DNA of 64,000 nucleotides from Phascolomyces articulosus (lineage: Eukaryota; Mucoromycota; Mucoromycetes; Mucorales; Lichtheimiaceae): positions 434,001-498,000 of the forward strand of contig JAIXMP010000006.1 in NCBI GenBank assembly GCA_025677815.1, read 5' to 3'. The notes beneath the pieces are model-generated. The model saw only the letters and a list, made by a program, of their open reading frames with translations, had not been told where the DNA came from and made no database searches. Below, in pieces: positions 51,765 through 63,691 of this stretch (the first letter of the stretch is position 1; each line of letters starts with the position of its first letter). Made by a program: the position numbers and the translations under genes.

Positions 51765-54676
51765 ATGTCTGCACAACAAAGACTTAATGCAGTCAAGCAA
51801 CACTTGACTCCCGAACAAGAACGTGCTAATGCTGTCGAGTATGTTTCTTTTTTCCCTATTTTTTTTGACGATCGCCCTTTCTTTTTTTCTTTGTCAGAAA
51901 GAAAATATATAGATCGCTAGGTTGACATAAAGGAAAAATAATAAACTGACATTCTCATTTCAATAAATATAGTCCTGTCAACAGTATGAACGAAGAGCGT
52001 GCCAAGGCTTCTTTCAACATTCGTGATCTTACCCACTTGTTGGACGGTGGCAAGGGCCCCTCTGAGGTAAATAACATGGACCTTTTGGGAAAATACGGGA
52101 AGATATTTATATGGGTTGAATTTCGATGGGTTAACACTGTTCTATTAATAATATTAGTTGAGAGAACGTATGATGCAAGAAATCGAACGTGATCCTCTTT
52201 TCGCCATGCACGATATTCATGATATCAGCAAGGAAACTCTCCGTGAACGTACTATGGAAAAGGTGAGTAGAAATCAAACAATGAAGTCACCGAACCCTCT
52301 TTACCTTGTGGATATCAAGTAATATAAAAACTAATATATTATAATCTGATTGTTTCGATTATGATTATAGTTCCGTAGTATGATTCATCACTTGCAAAAC
52401 GAATCCGTTGATACATTCAAGAAGAGAATGGAAGTTATCAGTTTGATTGATCCTGGTTTCTGGACTCGCTTCGGTGTTCACTGTAAGTATTTTTAATTTA
52501 ACTCCAGGTCGTTGCGTATGGATGGAAAATAAAAAAATTCAATAACTCAATTCAATTGATTTTTATCAATAGACGGTTTGTTCGTTGGTGCTCTTCAAAG
52601 CAATGCCAGCCCTGGTCAACTTTCATACTGGTTCGAAAAGGGCGCTTTGTCTTTGTCTGGTATGGTTGGTTGTTTCGCTATGACTGAAATTGGTCACGGT
52701 TCCAACGTCCCTGGTCTTGAAACCACTGCTACCTTCGATGAAGCTTCTGATCAATTCATTATTCATACTCCCACTTTGACCGCTACCAAGGTTTGTTAAA
52801 TTATTATTATTAAATTATATTGGTTTCTTTGTGGGAAAAAAAATAGTAACTGATGGGAATTGTCTGTTTTTGTTTAGTGGTGGATTGGTGGTGCTGCTCA
52901 CAGTGCTACCCACGCTTCAGTTTTCGCACAACTTATTGTCAAGGGTAAGCGTTATGGTACCAAGGTGTTCGTTGTCCCTCTTCGTGATCCCAAGACTTAT
53001 AACCTTTTGCCTGGTGTCAACATTGGTGATATTGGTAAGAAGATGGGTCGCGATGGTATTGATAACGGTTGGATCCAATTCACAAACGTTCGTATCCCCC
53101 GTGGCTACATGTTGCAAAAGCACACCAAGGTCTCCCGCAGTGGTGAAGTCCAAGAACCTAAGCTTCAACAATTGGTAAATAATTTTTCCATTCCGGCAAA
53201 AAAAAAATAATAGAAATAGTGAGGTCCTGAATCTGGATATGCCAAGATTTTCTTGTTACTTATGATCCACGATTTTTTTTTTTTTGCTGAAAACTTGTAG
53301 ACTTATGGTGCCCTTCTTCAAGGTCGTGTTGCTATGGTTGTTGACAGTGGTAACGTTTCCAAGAAGGCTTTGACCATTGCTGTCCGTTATGCTGCTGTCC
53401 GTCGTCAATTCGCCAACTCCAAGGCTAACGGTATCGAAACCAAGCTCCTTGATTACCCCATTCACCAACGCCGTTTGATGCCTCTTTTGGCTCAAGCTTT
53501 CGCCATGCATTTCACCGGTTCTGAAATGAACGCCATGTACAACAACATGATGACTCGTTTGGATAGTGCCAGCCCTGATGATCCAGATATGGCAGAAGTT
53601 ATTGAAATGCTCAAGGAAACCCATGCCACCAGTGCCGGTTTGAAGGCTTTCTGTACCTGGAACTGTTTGAACACTATTGAACAATGCCGTCAATCTTGCG
53701 GTGGTCACGGTTATTCTGCTTACACTGGTCTTGCTGGTATGTATAATGACTTTGCTGTCCAATGTACTTGGGAAGGTGATAACACCATCTTGGCTCTTCA
53801 ATCTGGTCGTTACTTAATCAGCAGTTACCGTGAAGCCATTGCTGGCAAGAAGTTGTCACCTGGTGTCGGTTACTTGAACAACTTGAACACATTGATCGGC
53901 AAGCGTTGCGGTGCTGCCAAGGTCGAAGATGTTGTTACACCCGAAATCATCATTGAAGGTTGGCAAGTCGTCTGTGCTAACGTTGTCAAGAACGCTGCTT
54001 TGGAATTCGAAGAATGCTTGAAGGCTGGTCTTGATACCGATGATGCTTATGAACAATGCTGTAAGTTTAATAATTTATTTGTGTGGGGTAAAAAAGGATC
54101 AAGCGGAGAATCATGGGAAAGAATGGGGAAAAGAGAGGAAGGAACGTTTCCCTTATTTGGATAAAATCGACTGACTGTTTGTATGATTTGGGAAAAATTA
54201 TAGCTCAATCCCGTTTGTATGCTGCCAGATTACACTCTTATGGCTACTTGTTCCGACGATTCGCTGAAGGTGTTTCCAAGGTTGAAGGTGACCTCAAGCC
54301 TATCTTGATGGATGTTTGCATGTTGTACGGTCTTTACACTGTCGAAGAGAACGCTGGCGCTTTCTTGCAATATGAATACTTTACTCCCAAGCAAATCGAA
54401 TATATCCGTGCTCAAACCAACGTTTTGTGCAAGGCTGTCCGTGATCAAGCTATTCCTCTCGTTGATTCCTTCAACTTATCTGACTATGTTGTCAACAGTC
54501 CTTTGGGTCGTCGTGATGGTAACGTCTACGTTCACTACTTTGATCACGTCAAGCGTCAAAACCCTCAAGGTGAACATCCTTATTTCAACCGCTTGATCAA
54601 GCCTATGTTGGAACGTGATATTGAAGGAGGTGACTATGAAGATGAGGAAGCAGGTTTAGAAGATGACGAAGAGTAA
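51765..54676 (+). CDS. Acyl-CoA oxidase
   Basis: FAD enzyme for the first step of peroxisomal beta-oxidation: acyl-CoA to trans-2-enoyl-CoA with hydrogen peroxide release. Eight exons: 51765-51838, 51973-52066, 52158-52262, 52371-52482, 52573-52790, 52878-53174, 53301-54060 and 54204-54676; 710 residues. Family motifs: [20 protein letters not shown] (FAD/substrate region), [44 protein letters not shown] and [25 protein letters not shown] carries the catalytic Glu near residue 458. The codon use is biased toward CGT, GGT and AAG, more so than in the neighbours, consistent with high expression. The C-terminus is an acidic tail (GLEDDEE) without a PTS1 tripeptide. Peroxisomal import would then depend on an internal signal or partner, as known for yeast Pox1. 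Confidence 0.96.
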
Positions 54677-55672
54677 ATTATTTAATCAATACTTTACCAC
54701 CCGATACTATAATCCTTATTTCACCCTTAAGTAACTTTCATCACTATAACCTTCGACCATTATATACACAAACCCAGTCCTTTTTATATTATCGCTTGTA
54801 TGCTTCCTATCTCCACAATTTTGTCTCCGTTATTATGTATACATATATTTAGAAGAAAAAACACACTACACACACATCAGCACCTTTTTTGTACGATATA
54901 TATCTTTTTTTTTTCACAGAGCAAACACCACCTTTTTAGTATTTAATCTAATATATAACCATATCTGTCATTTTTTTCTCAAATTGCTTTTTAGTTTATG
55001 TTGAAATCTTTTGTGTAACCATTTCTTAATTTTTTTTCTATAATGATACCCATAGAGTTGGATCATATTTATTTGTTCGCTTCAACAATATTAATTTTGG
55101 GACAGAAAAACACCAATAATAAGTATATATATTGAGTTAGTTTTTCTGGCGAACATTTTATCATAAAATATTGTTATTTTCATTCAAATACATTCTGTAT
55201 GTATTGTCTTAATATTTACTATTAATGGTAAATAACGCTTGGTAGGTTGTTAAAAAATAGTGATTAATAATAATACTACTGCCCCCCCCCCATAGAATCA
55301 CACAGTCTCTCGATTGAAACGAAACGAAATGATACAGATCAACAGCCTCCAGAATCTGATATTTAAATTATAAACAAAAATGTATCGAAAGAGTGGTGAG
55401 AGAAAAATCAAATATGTTTTATTCGTATTTAGTAAAATAAATTCCTTTTTCTTTCTTCTTTTCATTGTGTTTATATTATAATGAAGGCGTTATAAAACTA
55501 CGTGATTTTGCGTTCAAGATCAATACAAAGTACAGTAGAATTATCTTCAGTATTCTCTATAGAAGGTAAGTAAATGGTGGTGTTATATATATATAATTTT
55601 ATAAATAAGTAATGTTTATTGGTAATAATAATTCTTACAACATATTCGATTTGTTATTAGACTGTCAAGATA
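54677..55672. other. Intergenic between acyl-CoA oxidase and the right repeat arm
   Basis: This AT-rich spacer holds the oxidase 3' region and a run of ten C at 55282-55291, striking in such AT-rich DNA. No gene is seen. Confidence 0.5.
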
Positions 55673-57160
55673 CAGTCAACCACCGCTTTTTACACTTCGA
55701 CAGTTCCACGATATTTGTTGCATTAGGTAAGGTTTTGCAACATTCGAGAGTATGACTATATAGTAATGATTATCGATATCTTAACTGAAACTGCACAATA
55801 TCCATATTAAATTACTACATTAAGGCAAAAGACTGAAAAATATAGTAAATAACAATGATGATGTAGAAAACCAAAAATCATATAAAAAACATGTACTTTT
55901 GTATAGTTAGAGCTTCATATATCGAAAATTTAGCTTGAAGATATACCTCAATAAATGAGGTAAAGATCTGGTACTGATTTTTGTTGCACATTACGAGACC
56001 ATTTATCGCGATAAACGGAAATTTGATCAAAGCAGTGTTGCAATTACAAGATGCCAATCCCAATAAAATGTTGTATTAGTGTAGAACCTCTTCATAACTG
56101 GAGCGGAACAGGCGAGAGTTGACTGTAGTAATACAGTGGCATATGGTTCATTTTTTAGTAACAGTGATGATATAGCTTGAAATGTTATAGAAGAAAAATA
56201 ATAACGACGACTTGTCAACATGCGATAGAGGCTCAAAACCATGAAATAGCAGGCACCATCACAAATATTCGCCTTGTATTACAGAATTTCAATTTGAAAT
56301 TCTACAGCAACAACAATTACTTTCTCACATTTCAGTAATACGTACATAGATTCATCAGCTTCTTATCTGGGTAGCAGGTATGGAGAATCACTATTCTTTG
56401 TTGCTACTACGTAGATTTGAGATCATTTATTCGACCCATTTCCAAGGAAACACCTTAAGTAACTTTTTTATTGTTCAAAGCTCGGCTTCTTATTTCATGC
56501 CTGCTTAAAAGTGAGGATTATCGTCATAGTGATGACATCATGTCATATTATTCTTATTGGTGAGCTATTATTGGAAGGTTCAGAATTTGATAAAAATGAG
56601 GAAATTTCTTTATCGTTCTAATAATAATTCCTTTTTGATACTGTTCTCAGCAATGCGTAGTAGCACTTTTAAAAGCTTAAGACTTAAGTGTTCTACTGCT
56701 GGGATTGTTTAGGCTACATTATTGGGAAACAACACTGTGTTATTTGTAACCATTAGATTTTTAATTATCTTCCTTGTTTAATTATAATACGTCTAAAATG
56801 GTGAAAATGATGAACAAACCTTAGGCAATTCTTGATGTTGGCTGTGACATTGTGTTAGCCAGATGTGTTGCAAAGGTTGGCTCGTTGACGTTGCTTGTTG
56901 AATCAGCCCATCTATGTTCCAAAGAAAAAATCATACCACACATAAGCATGCTAGCTAGCTCAAAACTCGACTATTCCTAACGTGTGTAGTTGTTGAATTC
57001 ACCAGGATGTGCATCAAGAGCTCCCTCCAGTCATTGACGAGCAATATTAATTACTAAATATACGTATCACACTCATTAATAACGGAATACATAATTAGAG
57101 TATATTGTTTTTAATATTTTGAGTTGTGACATGTTAAAAATGAACATAAGTTTAATTAAT
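55673..57160 (-). pseudogene. Conserved block downstream of HET (right copy), remnant of a second gene
   Basis: This is the counterpart of 5365-6846. Minus-strand frames here stay open longer than in the left copy: one from 56242 carries CYFMVLSLYRMLTSRRYYF, NEPYATVLLQSTLACSAPV and MKRFYTNTTFYWDWH. A second, from about 56063, carries ALIKFPFIAINGLVMCNKNQ and FIEVYLQAKFSIYEALTI. The two overlap in different frames, so they are broken pieces or unresolved exons of one gene. The family is not recognised. Confidence 0.45.
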
Positions 57161-57194
57161 TACGTAAATTTTTATTTATATAAATTGTTCATTT

Positions 57195-58841
57195 TTATTG
57201 AATCAAAAATGTTTGTTTGGGTAAATTACAGTCAGAGAAAAAATCTTCGTAACTTCTTACGGCACAACATCCAATAGTTTTATGATATTCTTCTCCTTTC
57301 TTTTTTTTTATGACTGTGTAGAACCGAACGTCGTTATTACTTTTCGATTTAAACGAAACTTCAGAAAGGATGACATATTGTGCAGAAGGGTCATCCAAAC
57401 TGTCCGTCATATCAAGATTAACTTCTGCTGCCTTTTGGTGGTCATCTTTATCTCTGTAGCACCAATACAAGTTTTCCTTTTTTATCTCCATGAATCTTGA
57501 TAATTGTTGAAGTTCTTTAGATGTTTTATCGAAAAATGATTTTCCATCAATATCCCAGTCGTGACCATGAAAACCCAAATCGATCCTTTTCATTACTTTT
57601 GTTTTAGATAGTTGAACAACGATACATAAATAATAATTGTGTTTATCAATTTCATTGATATTGTCAGGAATTGGTGGTATATCTTCTTTTTGTATAGTTA
57701 AATTGTCAACATCGATGGATTGGTTGTTTGTAGCAAAAGTAGTTGTAACATGCATGGTTTTTCCAATTATATCGTAATTTTGAAATGATGTAGTTATATC
57801 GCGTCTAATATGTTTACCATTAACACCTGTCCATGATGGCAAAAAATTGTACTTTTTGATTGTTGATTTATAATCAAGATTATTTGCAAAAAGCAAAATG
57901 CTGATATCTTTTTTTGCTAAAAGAATATAAAATTGAATCATCAAGTCTTCTAATTTTTGATCGTAATCAATGTCGATTTCGTCCATGAATTCTGGAAAAA
58001 GATGGATGAGAGCAAAAACACGGTCGTGATCTTTGGTGCTTGTTCGTTGATGTGCATAGTATAGAATTTGTGAAACGTTTAGTTCTGAAGGTGATTTTGT
58101 TAAATAAACTACACTACCACCTAGTGTATCGTCTCCAAATATATGTATATGTCTTCCGACAAATAATAGTCTTTTTGACTTTGCTGCTTCTTCTAAAGTC
58201 CATAAACGTTTGAAGTATTGTTGCTTGTTTACAGTTAAATAGTCACCATGAGAGAAATCAGGTACAAGTGCAACGGTGCAATAAGCATTTTCGTATACAT
58301 GATGCATGTTGCGTATTTCATATTGTTTTTCTTCTTTATCGTCTTGATTGATGCATAATTGATCGTACCATATATATTTGATGTTGAATTGTTGACATAT
58401 TTGCTGAATGATGCCTCCAAATTTGACGTATTGAATTGTTTTTGAAAAGTAGTAATTATGATCATCCATGATGCTAAAAACTTGATATATCTTGCGCACT
58501 TTCTTATTACTACGTGCTTTGTATCGAGGAATAATCATATCAGGAAATATATCGTCATACGAAATAATCTCATGTATGCCTTCATCAATTCGTTCGTATT
58601 TTCCTGTGGTTTCATCGAGTACTATATCTCCAGATTGATTCCATGAATACGATAATGCGCAGTAACCTTCGTTGACTTGAGATCCATCGACTACTTTCAT
58701 GTCAGAAATACGAACAAGTTTGGTAGGTATAAAATCTGTTTTGGGTAATTCATTGGGAATCGTTATGGGTGGTTGGGAACGTCTGGTGAGTTTCTTTTTG
58801 TGAATCAAAGAATACTGTGCCGTCTCATAGGTTATATACAT
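57195..58841 (-). CDS. HET-domain (heterokaryon incompatibility-like) protein, right copy
   Basis: Close paralogue of the left-arm gene, in one uninterrupted frame of 548 codons from the ATG at 58841. HET blocks: YCALSYSWNQSGD at about 60, YIWYDQLCINQDDKEEKQ at about 155, and RLWTLEEAAKSKRLLFVGR at about 210, followed by RTSTKDHDRVFALIHLFPEF, identical to the left copy. Divergence is concentrated after the first 10 residues, in the segment after block 3, and in the C-terminal 130 residues, while FLPSWTGVNGKH and TTSFQNYDIIGKTM are kept. The frame also extends upstream without an ATG beyond residue -4. The same leader intron signals as in the left copy lie upstream (GTGAGT near 58923). It is intact, so probably functional. 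Confidence 0.88.
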   Translation of the reverse strand: MYITYETAQYSLIHKKKLTRRSQPPITIPNELPKTDFIPTKLVRISDMKVVDGSQVNEGYCALSYSWNQSGDIVLDETTGKYERIDEGIHEIISYDDIFPDMIIPRYKARSNKKVRKIYQVFSIMDDHNYYFSKTIQYVKFGGIIQQICQQFNIKYIWYDQLCINQDDKEEKQYEIRNMHHVYENAYCTVALVPDFSHGDYLTVNKQQYFKRLWTLEEAAKSKRLLFVGRHIHIFGDDTLGGSVVYLTKSPSELNVSQILYYAHQRTSTKDHDRVFALIHLFPEFMDEIDIDYDQKLEDLMIQFYILLAKKDISILLFANNLDYKSTIKKYNFLPSWTGVNGKHIRRDITTSFQNYDIIGKTMHVTTTFATNNQSIDVDNLTIQKEDIPPIPDNINEIDKHNYYLCIVVQLSKTKVMKRIDLGFHGHDWDIDGKSFFDKTSKELQQLSRFMEIKKENLYWCYRDKDDHQKAAEVNLDMTDSLDDPSAQYVILSEVSFKSKSNNDVRFYTVIKKKKGEEYHKTIGCCAVRSYEDFFSDCNLPKQTFLIQ

Positions 58842-59648
58842 TGTTTCTATCATTATATTAAATATTTTTGACAATTTAGTTTTAAGGTCATAGATAGAAA
58901 TTCAAAAGAAAGGTGTTTACTCACAGATATAAAGAAAAAACAAATGGTACTATTGGAAAAATTGCAAGAGAGTATACAATGGTGGTGGATTTTAGTGGTA
59001 GTAAATACGCGTTCTTTTAAGGGTTTTCTGTCAAATGAAGGTGATGGAATTGGTAAATAGAAAAGAAGAAGAAAAAAATTAAGTAGTAAGGCTTATAAAT
59101 ATACCGTTCTTCTCACTAAACTAGTGTGACAGTACGAGTAGCTCCGCCAAAACTTGAAAGCATAATAACGCGTACTATCTGCTTTTATGCAGGCGATTAA
59201 GAAAGGAGTTTTTACTACTTGTTACTTTTTTTTTCATCAAATCGATTGGAATAATTCGAATTCTTCTTATCATGCCGTTGAATGTTTGATTCACTGCTGC
59301 TGAAGACCGGGAAGCAATATGATAACAACGTAAAAGGTTGTTAGAATAAAAGTAAGGAAAAGGCCAGCTCCGCGTCTTTGTGCAATTCAGAACACAATTA
59401 CACAAAACAATAATATTCTAAGCTCAACTCTAAACTGCTCAAAAGAAAACATAGCCACTCTCATACCATAATTCATCCATTAAACTTGTTTGAACGTTAA
59501 TATAAAGACAGTAGCTTGTGCTGGGTATTTGAATTATATTTTCAACTTGCATAATGGAAAAAGCGAAGGATCAATAAAGTGGAAAACATTTGGTGCAGCA
59601 GTAGTTATGCAACCGACAAAAGATATTGTTATTAGTGAGTAACCTACT

Positions 59649-61165
59649 CCCTGTTACGAAAAAAAGCGAGATTATTCACAGCAAATACAGATATGGCTTT
59701 AGACCTGTAAAAATAATAGTCCCTTTTTTCTATTTGATTCGTTGACTCGGCGAGTCAATTCACGAGTCAATTTTATCTATACAGAAACAAGCACAAATAC
59801 TTCCAAGTTCATTCCATAATCGTACAAGTACAAAGGGTTTTTTTTTGAGTGGACATATTGCTGATATAACCAAATTCGAGAACGAAGAGACGATTTGAAA
59901 ATATTAGTAAGGGTCGACTGGTAATTGACATCGTTACATGGTACAAGAAAACTATCATTTTCCTAAAATTGTACATGTAGCTGAAGCATGTTTATAAGAA
60001 CAATATGGACGATCACTTATTATATTTATGACTGTTATTCTATAGTAGATTTTATCCTTATATGTAATGTGGTATTAGATAGATAATAGATATAAACCTC
60101 TGATCCCTGCAAGCATTCATGCTGTCACGATTTTACTACTGATAAACATCGAAATTATCAACGCTTTCACCATGCATAAAGCGCTTTCTCTTCAGCTATC
60201 GCAATGAAAAGATCTGGACAAAACATATATCACTTTGTACATGTGATCTGCCGAACAAAGGGATTTATCTATATCATCAAATGTCATCTGTGTGATCAAA
60301 TTATATAACAACAATTAGAAATGGAAATTGGTTCTGGGAATCACTTTAAAGGGTCCTGTATTCCAATTCCAGTTTATTGCGTTGAAAAATAATCCATTAC
60401 GTACCTAAACTTGATTTTTGCTCATCCTATTAGAAATAGTTGTTGGCAAAGCTTCGTTATTTCTTGTTTCATAATTGACCCATTTGTCTTGTTCGGTAAA
60501 CTTGACAGGATGGTGATATGGAATAAGAGGCACAGAGATAAATAAAAAAGTAGTTTCTTATTTTTCCATATGGGCGACACCAAAAAACAACGTCAGAACA
60601 AGAACAAAGAATTTTTAAATTAGACACATGTTAATTACAGTAATAAGGAGGATTATAAAACTATCATTATTCTCTTTTTCTTTCTTTAAATAACTTTTTT
60701 TTCACTCTTTCATCTACTATTAACTACATAATTATCTTTAATAAAAAAATTATGACCTTAGCGTTCTACTAATATTGACGATAGAATCAGAAAACAGAAG
60801 TCCATGGGTGTCGTGGTGTAAATCATTACCGAAAGTAAAGCTCTGTTATAGCCAAATACCAAAGCCTTTGCAGAAATACTCACAGAGCAAGTAAATGTAC
60901 ATGGAGAAAATACATGGAATCGACTATTAGAAATATAGTGTGTACACTTTTCAGTTGTGACAAAAAAACACTATGATACTTATTATGGGAAGTGGGAAGA
61001 AAGAGACATTACCTGCTCACACAATGCGGATTAAATCCAGAGTTGCCGATTTCGCAGATACAAAAAACCAAAATTGGAAATAAAGCTTATCCCTGAAAAA
61101 GACCTAAAGTTATGTCTCCTGGTATACATAATATCTATCTTTATTCATAGATTATTTCAATAACC
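59649..61165. other. Intergenic, AT-rich, with a TGACTC palindrome
   Basis: No gene is supported. The notable element is TTGACTCG-G-CGAGTCAA at 59742-59758 followed by CGAGTCAA at 59763-59770. The rest is plain AT-rich sequence. Confidence 0.45.
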
Positions 61166-61500
61166 CTACATTACCAGATATGTTATTAGCATCCATGACA
61201 TGCAGTTTGTCAGGTGTATTGGATCCACCTCGAGGTCCATACGGAAGCCTTTTTTCTTTCTTATATCGATACCATAATCAGTCATGCTTAGATTTCCAAA
61301 TAATTTGACTACGCATAATGGTAGCTTGTCATAATCTAGGTCCTCCTCCGATTGCTCCTCACCTTGAACATCTTCCATTGCTTCTCCACCTTCAATATCT
61401 TCCATTTCTTCTTCATCTGATTCGCCATATTGTAATCTTCAGCTTCAACTTTTTTTTTTGATTTTCATTGGATCCCAGATTAGCTGGCAGTTGCACATCT
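61166..61500 (-). pseudogene. Decayed acidic-linker protein fragment
   Basis: The minus-strand frame from 61405 encodes an acidic linker (EEQSEEDLDYDKLPL) and then a globular-looking piece (CVVKLFGNLSMTDYGIDIRK, MDLEVDPIHLTNC). Upstream sequence in other frames continues in the same style (GESDEEEMED, ANLGSNENQ), so at least two frameshifts separate the pieces. It has no recognisable family and is probably a remnant. Confidence 0.4.
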
Positions 61501-62182
61501 ATAAATATGTTGATTACTAACTAACTGATTTTAAATGTCATTTTTAGGAAGAGAAAAAACGAAAAATGCTGATGAAGCATCGTATGTATCGTGTATCAAT
61601 ATACTATGTAATTATAGATTTATTATTTTATTCTAACAAAAAAAAATACTAGGGTATTTGATCTGAATATGGTGTACAGCAGTTCCTGTCTGTCCCAAAG
61701 GTCGGCTGATGTCATATCGCTATAAGTTCATACTTTTACATCAAAAAACTTACCGGCCAACATACAACGTTATTTACTTGAAAATGAGGGAAATCATCAA
61801 TCAAAGGGTTTTATTTTCTCGTATTGAATAGCTATTGATTATCTGCTAAATTGTTACCTTGTTCTTATTAGTTGGATCTAGTTACTAACTCATCATCGTG
61901 TCGTTTCTGTTTTGGCATCATCTGGTGGCGACATCAGTCCAGGAGCACGAATACTTCTTTACAACAATCAACAAATATAAAAGGATAAGAGCAGTGATTC
62001 ACCCGGTCAAAAACTAAAGATTTATTTTTACAAAAACATAGCCCTTATATAAGGCTATGTAGTGGCGCAGAAAGACATAACTCGCTCTGACTTTGCAGAG
62101 CTATGACCCTTCTTTGCTGGGTCGCGGAATAGTGCTTTGACAGCAGATTTACTTCGAAACTATTTCATAAATCAAAATACGA

Positions 62183-62777
62183 ATGATTTCTTTCCTTCTT
62201 CTTTTCATGATCTCTGGTTATGTCGTCCACGGTGCAGAAGAAGAGGTGAGATACCGAATTCAATGGTTGACGTATCAGCCTGAATAATGAGAGAACTACG
62301 AACAATTGTAATTGTTACGTTAGGGTTTCAACCTGCTTCAGTAGCATATTTATATTTCAGGGATGGATACATATGGTATACTATATATATATATGTTCCA
62401 TTTTGATTGAAACAATTGGTAATTAATAATGATATATTATATTTTCCAATTTCTCTCTATATTTATATAGCTACTCTCTCGGCGAAAATGAATGCATAAC
62501 AAAGATCGGAATGCCCGAAATAATTGATTACAACAATAATTGTGTGGCCAGCACATTGACACTGGAGCCGAATGCCAGCTTTCGTATACTTATGCCCCAT
62601 CTTCACCCGGGTTTTGTCAGCTATGGTCCCACCGATCCAATTATCTTACGTTTCATGTATTTGACATGGTGTAAAACCATATTGTTAATCGACGTTGTAC
62701 TTGACATGTCATTGATCGATGTCAGTAATAACGAACCAGGCTCACGTCAATTCTGTGAAGAAGCTCTTCAACTATAA
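62183..62777 (+). CDS. Possible small secreted protein, tentative model
   Basis: The ATG at 62183 begins a signal-peptide-like stretch (MISFLLLFMISGYVVHGAEE). Joining 62183-62265, a 15-nt exon 62361-62375 and 62471-62777 gives a 134-residue product whose length is a whole number of codons. It contains Cys residues in CYSLGENECITKIG and NNNCVAST, then ILMPHLHPGFVSYGPTDP. It ends at a TAA directly followed in frame by more coding-like sequence (EARLANNQLAVQLQQAREA), so this stop may be a nonsense change and the gene part of a larger decayed one. The splice choices are inferred. No family is recognised. Confidence 0.3.
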
Positions 62778-63691
62778 GAGGCACGCTTAGCAAACAATCA
62801 ATTGGCTGTACAGTTGCAGCAAGCAAGAGAAGCAACAATTAATTTGACACCAACACTTACAGCTGGTGTGTAATGTAATGTTATTAATTGATATCAGTTG
62901 TTATGGTTCTTTGATATATGCCAAGAAAAATATATTCATATTTATTTTTCCCTTTGTTAGAATGTATCTGTGGTACCCTTCTACGAGCATAAGTGAATGG
63001 CCTTCCTCCTCCTGGCACATTGGCATATAGTCCAGCAGAATACGCATTAGCCGCCATGCACCAAAAGCACGCTCGCTATGGTCTTACCCAATATCCTCCC
63101 AGGACCGCAGAAAATTTTACAACGACTGGATCTCGAACGAAAGCGTTACCCTGAACTAAGACGCCTCCCTAGTTACAACAACCGCCACAACGACAATGTT
63201 GGGCAAACTGGTTTGACAACATTAGGGAGGGACAATCCGTCTTTGCCCATATTTTGAATCGAATAGGTTTAGAACGCACAGCATCAATCCCTGGAATATC
63301 GTTGAGTCAAGCGCGCATTATCCAAACAAGGGTTCGAAACTCTCCAGCATGGTAGACTGGTGGAGACGAATGGCAGAATACACCGGAAGTGCTACAAGCA
63401 GCTTTTGAAGAGCATATGCGAGATTTACGAAGTCGAATTCGCCAAGTTCCCGCCACGGAAATTGCCTGTCGCCCGCACCCTGGTGTGATGGCTCGTTTCC
63501 GTGGCCGATCAATTCATTATTTTATCCAGCAACCTGTGGTGTGTGATTCCCAAGGGAAGATTCATGGTACCGTCTTCGTGAACGAATTGTTTTCTGCGAC
63601 AGCACATGAGAGCGAAGGGATTTTTGTTGGTAAACATATCGTGGACCCCAAATTCTGGATTTGGATCCAGATGTCTGTGAACACGCTTTAG
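62778..63691 (+). pseudogene. Degenerate gene of unknown origin, less AT-rich than surroundings
   Basis: Coding-like segments run through this stretch in changing frames: EARLANNQLAVQLQQAREA near 62780, NGLPPPGTLAYSPAEYALA near 62997, LQRLDLERKRYPELRRLPS near 63120, then one long frame from about 63180 with FDNIREGQSVFAHILNRIG, a TAG near 63353, and EHMRDLRSRIRQVPATEI, RPHPGVMARFRGRSIHYF to the stop at 63691. Base composition is visibly richer in G and C than the flanks. Multiple stops and frame changes mark it as a pseudogene. The composition leaves open acquisition from another source. No family is recognised. Confidence 0.45.

Larger units (their letters stand above)
55673..59648 (-). repeat. 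Right arm of the ~4 kb inverted duplication carrying a HET gene
   Basis: This is the reverse-complement counterpart of 2848-6846. Its outer end at about 59648 contains the complement of ACTAATAACAATATCTTTT; its inner end at 55673 begins CAGTCAACC, the complement of the left arm's GGTTGACTG. Similarity is continuous through HET leader, coding region and downstream block, with scattered substitutions and short indels. The duplication is therefore old, or the two copies are evolving separately. Confidence 0.85.
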
